Assembly (NCBI GenBank): GCA_024224995.1
Contig: JAAENB010000649.1
Coordinates: 1 to 20,440 of the forward strand
DNA: 20,440 bases
Reading direction: 5' to 3'
DNA from: a bacterium
GTDB lineage: Bacteria; Spirochaetota; UBA4802; UBA5550
Shown: piece by piece, positions 7,165 through 14,026 of the stretch
Layout of the letters: each line of letters begins with the position of its first letter
Numbering within the stretch: the first letter of the stretch is position 1
The notes under the pieces: model-generated
Told to the model about the DNA's origin: nothing
Seen by the model: the letters and a program-made list of their open reading frames with translations, nothing else
The model's database searches: none
Position numbers and translations under genes: made by a program

Positions 7165-8043
7165 ATGCAAAATTCTACCCAAAACCGGTATAAATTATCA
7201 AAATTGATGATTCTCCTGTTAATATTCCTGAATATATGTATTTTCTCTTCTATAAGTTATGCTAAAAAAAGCGCGTTTCGCTCTATTGCAGAGGAACTCT
7301 CAACAGCAGCAAACAAACTGAAAAACAAAACCGTAGCAATTCTTCCTTTTGAAACCACAGATCGGTCAAAAAAAGATACGGGAAAATATATTGCCGATAA
7401 AATCACTCATGAGCTGGTTTCGCTCGGCAAGCTGTCTGTAGTAGAACGGGCGAAAATCGACCGTATTTTAAAGGAACAGGAACTGTCGGTATCGGGAATA
7501 GTAGACGCGGGAACGGTCTCAAAGATCGGGGAGCTCCTGGCAGTTGACGCCCTGATAATGGGAAGCGCGCGCCAAAAAGACAATTCCATGGAAATCCTGG
7601 CCCGGCTGGTAGATTCGGGGACCGGAAAGGTACTAAAAACCGCTTCAGCAGTATATAAAGAGCCCAAAACCGGGGAAACAGGCTTTACCGGAACCTGGAA
7701 CGTAATAAAAACCGGCCCGTATTTTTTAAAGAAAAAAATGAGATATCAAAAACTGGTTCTGAATGAAGATAACTCGTACGAACTGGTTCTTATAAATAAT
7801 ACGGGCAGAGTGGTGCTCTTTAAAGGATATTATATGATAAACGGAAATAATATCGATTATAAACCCCACCAGCTCTACTTTGACGGCCGCCTGGTGTCGA
7901 GACCGCGAGGCGGGTGGCAAAAAGGAACCATTTATCTTATTGACGGGAAATTACATTTTACCGTAACTGATATGAGAAGAAAGAACAAAAGACGGCTCAA
8001 TGCCCGGGATTCCCGGTTCGCCATTACAGGCAAGAGAAAATAG
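7165..8043 (+). CDS. Periplasmic CsgG/FlgO-like domain protein with lipocalin-like C-terminal domain
   Basis: The 292-residue protein has a signal peptide (1 to about 33). Residues about 53-165 match the CsgG/LpoB/FlgO fold: KTVAILPFETTD, a helix IADKITHELVSLGKLSVVER, the segment RILKEQELSVSGIVD, then IGELLAVDALIMGSA. In known relatives this domain sits in the periplasm or at the outer membrane, in curli export, peptidoglycan synthase activation or flagellar assembly. The C-terminal half (about 174-285) starts GFTGTWNV and has alternating strands (YELVLINNTG, FKGYYMINGN, GTIYLIDGKLHFTV) like a small lipocalin-like barrel. No lipobox is seen. The start has AGGAG 8 nt upstream. The gene at 8057 follows after 13 nt, so the two are likely co-transcribed. 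Role not established. Confidence 0.8.
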   Translation: MQNSTQNRYKLSKLMILLLIFLNICIFSSISYAKKSAFRSIAEELSTAANKLKNKTVAILPFETTDRSKKDTGKYIADKITHELVSLGKLSVVERAKIDRILKEQELSVSGIVDAGTVSKIGELLAVDALIMGSARQKDNSMEILARLVDSGTGKVLKTASAVYKEPKTGETGFTGTWNVIKTGPYFLKKKMRYQKLVLNEDNSYELVLINNTGRVVLFKGYYMINGNNIDYKPHQLYFDGRLVSRPRGGWQKGTIYLIDGKLHFTVTDMRRKNKRRLNARDSRFAITGKRK

Positions 8044-8056
8044 AGAGATATAATTA

Positions 8057-9556
8057 ATGACACAAACAGATGTTTTTACCACGATATTTAACAGCAGGAA
8101 ATTATCATTTCTTTTTGCGGTACTATTCCTGGGCATAAGCCAGATCCACCTGTATGCCCAGGCCCCCACAGCAGCAGGAGTGCCTGCGCCCAAAAAAACC
8201 GTTACTACAGCCAAAACAGAGAATCAGCCAACAGCAATAGCGGAAAAAAAACCCGCCCCAGCTGCCGTACAAACAGTACCGGAAAAAAGCGATACAAACG
8301 GGGAGGCACCAGCCGCGCCGGCAGCGCCAACTGCTCCCAAAAAAAGAACCCCTTCCGCGGAAATAAACGTACCCATACCAATGACCCAGGCCCACTCCCG
8401 AAATAGAAAAAGAAGCCGCAGCAACGGGACAAAAAAGCAGGGGAAACAATCCGTAAACAGGATCGCAGTTATTGAGAGCACTTACGACCCGGTGGAAAAG
8501 GTATTAAAAAGCTATAGAATCCCCTATGATCTACTTGCCTACAGGGATCTTGAAAAAGAAGAGCTCCTGGGCAAATACTCAGCTATTTTTGTCCCCTGCG
8601 GCATACAAACGCCCCTTGAAACGAATATCAACATACTTTCACGAGGAACCCGGATACATTCGGTTTCACTGAAACCGGAGTCTCGTGAAGTGGACAAAGA
8701 GCGGGTGGCGGAAAATATAGAGGACTTTATAGAAGATGGAGGTTCTGCCTATTTCTCCGGGTACAGCTTTGATATACTGCAGAAGGCTTTTAATCCCTTT
8801 ATTTTTGCCGATGATTTCCCCTACCTGGGGCTCTCGGGCCGGGTAGAAGCGGAGACCAAAAATGATTTAAAACGGTTTTGTCTCAGGAAGAAACTGGCCC
8901 TTTATATGACCCATACCGGGTGGATTGCTCCAAAGGAAGTAAAAGACGCAGAGGTTATAGCAAAGGCCGTTTATAGCACTCCACGCGGGGAACAGACCGG
9001 CCCAATAACCGTTTTAATGAACCGCGGAGACGGAGAAATCCTTTATACCAGCTATCATAGTACCGTGTATAGTGATTTCAGGCGCTTTAATATATACCGG
9101 GTAGCGGGTTCCTCTCTTCTGAAAAAATTAAAGGATACGGCACGTCAGTGGGAGCAGGAGGTATTGGGTAAGATTGTGGACGCGGTGCACAAAAATGAAA
9201 ACTCGCGGACCTATTCCCTGCCCCTTTCAGCGGGAGAAAACACCATATACTTTTTATCGGAAAAAGATCCTTACCAGGTGGATATTTACGACAGCAAGAT
9301 GTCGCTGCTTCTTTCGGTAGATTCTTTTGAAAAAAACCAGGAATTTGAGATAGAATCGGAAAAGAACGATATTTGTTTTATAAAAATATTTCCATCTTCA
9401 CCGGGCCGTTTTTCCACGCACGCCATCATATCCGCAGGCGGATCAAAGATATTTCCTTATTTCGATAAAATAGTTATCGCCCTTTCCATTATTTTTGGGC
9501 TCATACTAATAATAGTACTCTATCGAATATTTGGACCCAGGAAGTACGGATATTAA
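8057..9556 (+). CDS. Membrane-anchored periplasmic protein with amidotransferase-like (ThuA/GATase1-type) fold
   Basis: The 499-residue protein has a signal peptide (cleavage near residue 35, HLYAQA). A low-complexity Ala/Pro/Lys-rich linker follows (about 36-132). The core (about 134-355) reads as an alpha/beta domain of class-I amidotransferase or ThuA type: RIAVIESTYDP, VLKSYRIPYDLL, YSAIFVPCGIQ, an EDFIEDGGSAYFSG strand-turn, and ITVLMNRGDGEILYTSYHS near the end. A beta-rich region (about 390-460) and one C-terminal membrane helix (about 472-491) complete it. FVPCG resembles the turn before the nucleophile in this fold, but no full Cys-His-Glu triad is evident. It is the second gene of the pair starting at 7165 and ends in a strong terminator. 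Family assignment is by pattern only. Confidence 0.75.
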   Translation: MTQTDVFTTIFNSRKLSFLFAVLFLGISQIHLYAQAPTAAGVPAPKKTVTTAKTENQPTAIAEKKPAPAAVQTVPEKSDTNGEAPAAPAAPTAPKKRTPSAEINVPIPMTQAHSRNRKRSRSNGTKKQGKQSVNRIAVIESTYDPVEKVLKSYRIPYDLLAYRDLEKEELLGKYSAIFVPCGIQTPLETNINILSRGTRIHSVSLKPESREVDKERVAENIEDFIEDGGSAYFSGYSFDILQKAFNPFIFADDFPYLGLSGRVEAETKNDLKRFCLRKKLALYMTHTGWIAPKEVKDAEVIAKAVYSTPRGEQTGPITVLMNRGDGEILYTSYHSTVYSDFRRFNIYRVAGSSLLKKLKDTARQWEQEVLGKIVDAVHKNENSRTYSLPLSAGENTIYFLSEKDPYQVDIYDSKMSLLLSVDSFEKNQEFEIESEKNDICFIKIFPSSPGRFSTHAIISAGGSKIFPYFDKIVIALSIIFGLILIIVLYRIFGPRKYGY

Positions 9557-9585
9557 AGCGAGGCTTGCGAACCTCGCTTTAATAT
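9550..9585. terminator. Bidirectional intrinsic terminator
   Basis: A perfect 14-bp stem (9550-9563 with 9572-9585; arm ATATTAAAGCGAGG) surrounds an 8-nt loop. It lies exactly between the convergent genes ending at 9556 and 9589 and includes the stop codon of the plus-strand gene. AT-rich sequence flanks it on both sides. Confidence 0.85.
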
Positions 9586-9588
9586 ATA

Positions 9589-10323
9589 TCAGGACTTCTT
9601 TTTAGCTGCTGCTTTCTTTTTTTTTACGGCTTTAACATTCGATCCTTCCAGAGCATCGGGATCATCCTGGAATTTTTCAACCATAGCAACAAAACTGTTA
9701 TAAAAATCGACAAATTCGTCTTTTTCACGCAGGGGCCGCAGGGTAGGCACTCTGCCGTCCATAACATCCTGGATATGCTGTGACATCACATATATGGGAC
9801 CCGATACTCGATATGTCATTTTTAACAGGAACCAGTAGAGAACAATCCCCTGAATCAACACAATTAGAAAAATAAGTCCAATAAGCATTAAATTCTGGGC
9901 AGCGAAATCTTTAAGCAGGGCAATATATTTCTTAAACTCCTTAATTTTTTCCAAAAAAACGATGAATTTTTTAATATCTTCTATATTTTTATTATGATCC
10001 TTTGACATTTTTTTCGAATTAAGAAGGTATTTGCTGCCGGACATTTTTTTCGAATAATAAATAAAGGCGCTTACAATATTATCTTCTACCGTAACAACTT
10101 CTTTCAGTTCCTTAACAGTCCCGGTAATTTCCCCGGTTAAGCGGTTAAGCTCATCAATGGTTTTATTTATTTTAGCGTTATTGGTTGCCGCATTAATGCC
10201 CACTACAGTTATTAGAATAAAAAACGTAATAATGGAAATGCTGATAGTCGCGAATATGGTCCGTAACTGAAAATCTTTATTTATTAACTTCTTTTTTCTC
10301 AAATTCTGCATATTCTCTGCCAT
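9589..10323 (-). CDS. HAMP-domain membrane protein without output domain, Lys-rich tail
   Basis: The 244-residue protein has two membrane helices (about 22-44 and 145-168) around a predicted helical periplasmic domain (about 45-144). A HAMP domain follows (about 169-218: SGPIYVMSQHIQDVMDG, RPLREKDEFVDFYNSF). HAMP domains relay signals from the membrane to kinase, cyclase or chemoreceptor outputs, but here the chain ends 26 residues later in a basic tail (KAVKKKKAAAKKKS). The start at 10323 is chosen because GAGGAG lies upstream and the 22 residues before it look like untranslated leader. The gene is alone, divergent from 10465 and convergent with 8057-9556. It may sense the envelope and pass the signal to a separate partner. 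Confidence 0.82.
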   Translation of the reverse strand: MAENMQNLRKKKLINKDFQLRTIFATISISIITFFILITVVGINAATNNAKINKTIDELNRLTGEITGTVKELKEVVTVEDNIVSAFIYYSKKMSGSKYLLNSKKMSKDHNKNIEDIKKFIVFLEKIKEFKKYIALLKDFAAQNLMLIGLIFLIVLIQGIVLYWFLLKMTYRVSGPIYVMSQHIQDVMDGRVPTLRPLREKDEFVDFYNSFVAMVEKFQDDPDALEGSNVKAVKKKKAAAKKKS

Positions 10324-10464
10324 TTGGATGCTCCTCAAAGTAATGTAAATTGTATAGTGGCAGAATATTAAAATTTCACCATTATTCAAGCTTTTTTTAA
10401 AACTTCTTATAAAGTAAAAAAAAGGATTGCATAAAATATATTTAGATGGATTTCTTGTTTAATT

Positions 10465-11301
10465 ATGCGATTCTTCAATAAATATATAGCAGTCTGTTCA
10501 CTATTCCTGATCTTGTTCCCGGTTTTCAAAGCCATACCAGCAGCGGGAAATCCGCAGCACGGGCCAATAGCCAGGCTTTATTACGCCCCCTGGGGAGTAG
10601 GAAGATACTCAGCTCCGTACGGCACAGCGGCAACCGCTCATACCGCCACCATAGAAGGAAATTCATTACTGGAAACAGCAACGGAATTTAAGGTATCCCT
10701 GGGCTATTTTTATGACTTTTTACAGGCCGAAGCAGGGTATACCACAGCATCAGTAGCCAACCAGACCATTGCAGGGGACAATAACGCGAATAATACCATA
10801 AGCGAAAAAGGCTCGCTCAACTATTTTGATATAAAGGCCGGATGGCGCTTTAATGATCCCGGGGACAGCTCTTATAACTGGCTGTACGCGGGCTGTAAAT
10901 TTCTCAAATTCAGCACCGACACCAATAACACAGAAGCTGACGCAACTGGCTTTTTTGCCGGTTTATACGGTTTTCATAGCTGGGGTATGGATTGGGACCT
11001 GGAATTTGTACTAACCTATGATCTTTTTGCCGGGATCTATACCAAAGGCAGCAGTGAAATATCATCAACAGTAACAATCACCGATGACCTGAAGACATCT
11101 TTTAATCCCGGTTTATCATTTGGTATTGGACTGCAATACGAGCCTTATAATATTTCAGGTATTCTTAAAACAGCAGCTGAATGGAACTATCTCAGGCACA
11201 TCAGCGAAAGCAACTATATTGGAGCAGGTTTATTAACCATTACCGTGGGATTTGAAATAGTTTTCATGCTCCCCAATTATAAATACAACCTGGATGATTA
11301 A
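10465..11301 (+). CDS. Probable outer-membrane beta-barrel protein
   Basis: The 278-residue protein has a signal peptide (1 to about 27). The body has alternating hydrophobic and aromatic strands and short turns (EFKVSLGYFYDFLQAEAGY, YFDIKAGWRF, WLYAGCKFLKF, GFFAGLYGFHSWGMDWDLEF, LSFGIGLQYEPY, GLLTITVGFEIVF), typical of an 8- to 12-strand outer-membrane barrel. It does not end in a terminal Phe, having a short polar tail (NYKYNLDD) after the last strand. No family is recognised. It is the first gene of a four-gene operon, 5 nt before the next start, so it is likely a partner of the receptor encoded at 11783-14026. The Shine-Dalgarno is weak. Confidence 0.75.
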   Translation: MRFFNKYIAVCSLFLILFPVFKAIPAAGNPQHGPIARLYYAPWGVGRYSAPYGTAATAHTATIEGNSLLETATEFKVSLGYFYDFLQAEAGYTTASVANQTIAGDNNANNTISEKGSLNYFDIKAGWRFNDPGDSSYNWLYAGCKFLKFSTDTNNTEADATGFFAGLYGFHSWGMDWDLEFVLTYDLFAGIYTKGSSEISSTVTITDDLKTSFNPGLSFGIGLQYEPYNISGILKTAAEWNYLRHISESNYIGAGLLTITVGFEIVFMLPNYKYNLDD

Positions 11302-11306
11302 ATAGT

Positions 11307-11786
11307 ATGATAAAAAAATTAACGATTCTCCTGGTATTACTCACGGGCTGTAGTTCTTATTCCCTGGGTCCGTATAAAGGAGAAGGACTCTTCACTCCGC
11401 CCGGGGATTTTCCCAAAAAATCGGAAGAATCGGTTCTTAATTACGAAGAAAAGGCCGGAAAAAGTACTATTATTTCAATAGATACTCATTACCGAATCCA
11501 TATACAAACCGAAAAGCCATATATAATCACGCCCCCTGCGCCGGAGGATCTCCCGCGAATCTATAAAGTAAGCGGTTTAAAAGGAACCGCTGTTTTTCTC
11601 GCGGATGTAGACACGGAAGGAAGCATACGCTCCTATTCCCTTGCAAAATCAGCAGGAATGGGCCTTGATGAAATAGCCGAAACAATTCTAAAAAAAATAA
11701 AACTTTCTCCGGGAAAACACGCGTATAAAGAATCCGCGTCAAAAATATTCATACGAATAGAATTTCGCTGGAAAGAAAAAATATGA
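11307..11786 (+). CDS. Lipoprotein with TonB C-terminal-like domain
   Basis: The 159-residue protein has a very short signal peptide and lipobox LLTGC with Cys at residue 15. The +2 residue is Ser, which in E. coli would permit outer-membrane sorting. After a polar stretch, residues about 75-159 follow the TonB C-terminal pattern: PPAPEDLPRIYKVSG, GTAVFLADVDTEGSIRSYSL, SAGMGLDEIAETILKKIKLSP, and a final strand IFIRIEFRWKEK. Classical TonB is held in the inner membrane by a helix next to ExbB/ExbD; this one is lipid-anchored instead. It starts 5 nt after the barrel gene and overlaps the receptor gene by 4 nt (ATGA), so it is almost certainly that receptor's dedicated partner. Whether it transmits energy or only docks is unknown. 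Confidence 0.75.
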   Translation: MIKKLTILLVLLTGCSSYSLGPYKGEGLFTPPGDFPKKSEESVLNYEEKAGKSTIISIDTHYRIHIQTEKPYIITPPAPEDLPRIYKVSGLKGTAVFLADVDTEGSIRSYSLAKSAGMGLDEIAETILKKIKLSPGKHAYKESASKIFIRIEFRWKEKI

Positions 11787-14026
11787 GATTGAAATTTACG
11801 CCCATACTATTTATACTCATGCTGCTCATAACGGGAGAGCTCTATGCCCTTTCGGTATCGGGTCAGGTTACCGGTAAAAACACGGGAGAACCGGCACCGG
11901 GAGTATCCGTGGGCATTGACGAACTCAGGGCAGTTACCACAACCGATGCCGGGGGTGAGTTCCTTATAAATGATATAGAACCCGGGCACTATCACCTGAG
12001 AATAGCCCATCCCACAGCGGGAGAAAAAGTAATCCCTGTTCGCGTAAAAAAAGATTTCAGTATAAAAATAGAACTGGATACGGCCAACACAGAAGGGTAT
12101 AAGAATTATAATACCCGGCCGGAAGAACGTTTTGGCAGCCACACGCTCAGGTCAGAGACCCTTGAAGAAATGCCCATGAAAGGGGGAATAGACAGTCTAT
12201 ACATGCTCCAGACCCTGCCCGGAGTGGCCACCTCTTTTACGCTTGCGTCGGTACCGCTGATCCGGGGAGAAAATCCCGCTTATACCAGGTATTATATTGA
12301 TGATATTCCCATAGACTATCCCTATCATTACCTGGCAGGATTTGCTCCTATCTTCTCATCTATCAATAAAGAAAATATAGAGTCCGTAGAGGTAATGACA
12401 GGCCCGTCCCCGCTCTATTACGACGACACCCTGGGTTCGGTTATCAACATTAAAACAAAAGATGTAGTGGAAAAAGGCGTTCACGGAAAAGTACTTATCA
12501 ACCCGGTACTTCCCTTTTACCCCACAATTCACGCCACCATAGCGCCCATCAAAGACCTCAGTATAACTTTTACCGGCAGACGGACCATACTCGACTGGCT
12601 CGTTGATGCCTCGGGTGTGAGTGTCGCGGGAAACGAGATCTATTACCAGGACCATTATTTTAAAGCGGTTTACAATCTCTTTTCAAACCACCGGTTCACG
12701 GTATTATCTCTCAGTTCCCATGATAAATGGAACACCAACAAGCTGTATGTAGTCAATGCCGAAAACGGCTATCATACGGAAGCCCTGAAATGGGAATTCC
12801 TGGTAAACAAAGAGCTCTATTTAAAAACCATACTTTCCAGTTATACGGTAGAGCATACGTTTCAAGACCCCGATTCCGATACAACTCCAATTGATATTAC
12901 TTATAATCCACAGCAATTCCGGCTTTACCAGGAACTGGACGCTTTATTTGGAAGGTATTATTTTAAAGGAGGTTATGAGTTTATTATCTATAATGGAGAG
13001 GTAAAGGCAAACACCAATCTCGGAGTTATTTATAATGATGAGCTCATGAACCAGGCAGGTACCACCACAGAAGTTACCTCAGATATATCGGGAGTATCGC
13101 TTTCAGTCTTTTCCGAGGGAGGAGCCCGCTTTAATCCGGACTGGTTTCTCTTTCCAATCTGGGTCAACCTGGGGCTCAAGTATAAACATTACGGACCGCT
13201 TAACAACAATTCCGTAGGTTACCGGTTCATGGGCGGGGTTGATATAACCCCAAAAACAACGGCCTATGTTGGCACGGGATCAACATTTGCCCATGCCGAT
13301 ATGTATTATTACACCGGGATAGTAAACCCCGATTACGAAGATTCCCGGTCCTACAACACGGTTCTGGGGGTAAAATCGAACTTTTTCCGGGACATTATTG
13401 GCCAGGTAGAACTCTATTATATTCATTACAGCACTCTTTTAACCAAAAACGGAGTCCTTATCCACGCGGGCAGACTCAAGACCAATTCACAAATAAATGC
13501 CTATGGCACAGAAGAAAGCGGGAATTCCTTTGGCGCTGAATTTTTTCTTAAAGGGCGGTATAAATTTCTTTACGGCTGGATGAGTTACAGCCTGTCATTT
13601 GCCCGCAGAAGCGCGGATTCACAAAACCTGGATGACTACGCGTCCGACTTTGGTCAAACGCATGTTTTTAAAATCGCAATTGCCGCGAGATTGGAAAAGT
13701 TTACCACCTCCATTGTATGGCATACCTATAGTTCGCTCCCCTACACTCCCATTAGCGGTGCTACGGCGAACGGAAGCGAATATGACGCCACTTACGGAGA
13801 ATATAACTCAGAGCGATATTCGACCCATCACCGGATCGATCTAAAAATAACCAAACCTCTTTCGGGAAAAAATAACAAATTATATGTGGAAGCCCAGAGT
13901 TTTTTCGGAGAAAACAAGTCCTACCCGCTCTTTGACCGGACAAAAGAATACGGCGTCAACAATCCCGACCCGGCTGTAGATTTTCCTCCCGTATACCTCC
14001 TCGTAGGAGTGGAATTATGCTTCTAA
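11783..14026 (+). CDS. TonB-dependent outer-membrane receptor, second copy
   Basis: The 747-residue protein has a signal peptide (1 to about 22), a carboxypeptidase-regulatory-like domain (about 23-100; VSGQVTGKNTGEPAPGVSV, DAGGEFLINDIEPGHYHL) and a plug (about 115-228; MLQTLPGVATSF, LIRGENPAYTRYYIDDIP, GSVINIKTKD). The rest is a barrel ending in Phe (VGVELCF). The motif PYTPISGA (653-660) and the later HHRIDL match the receptor at 1887-4331, so both belong to one subfamily. Between the regulatory domain and the plug no clear TonB box is seen, unlike the other receptor. It overlaps the TonB-like lipoprotein gene by 4 nt and the next gene by 10 nt. Substrate unknown. Confidence 0.92.
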   Translation: MRLKFTPILFILMLLITGELYALSVSGQVTGKNTGEPAPGVSVGIDELRAVTTTDAGGEFLINDIEPGHYHLRIAHPTAGEKVIPVRVKKDFSIKIELDTANTEGYKNYNTRPEERFGSHTLRSETLEEMPMKGGIDSLYMLQTLPGVATSFTLASVPLIRGENPAYTRYYIDDIPIDYPYHYLAGFAPIFSSINKENIESVEVMTGPSPLYYDDTLGSVINIKTKDVVEKGVHGKVLINPVLPFYPTIHATIAPIKDLSITFTGRRTILDWLVDASGVSVAGNEIYYQDHYFKAVYNLFSNHRFTVLSLSSHDKWNTNKLYVVNAENGYHTEALKWEFLVNKELYLKTILSSYTVEHTFQDPDSDTTPIDITYNPQQFRLYQELDALFGRYYFKGGYEFIIYNGEVKANTNLGVIYNDELMNQAGTTTEVTSDISGVSLSVFSEGGARFNPDWFLFPIWVNLGLKYKHYGPLNNNSVGYRFMGGVDITPKTTAYVGTGSTFAHADMYYYTGIVNPDYEDSRSYNTVLGVKSNFFRDIIGQVELYYIHYSTLLTKNGVLIHAGRLKTNSQINAYGTEESGNSFGAEFFLKGRYKFLYGWMSYSLSFARRSADSQNLDDYASDFGQTHVFKIAIAARLEKFTTSIVWHTYSSLPYTPISGATANGSEYDATYGEYNSERYSTHHRIDLKITKPLSGKNNKLYVEAQSFFGENKSYPLFDRTKEYGVNNPDPAVDFPPVYLLVGVELCF

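Noticed and set aside
10324..10389. Longer start for the HAMP protein
   Set aside because: GAGGAG lies inside it just before the ATG at 10323; the extra 22 residues would disturb the N-terminal topology.
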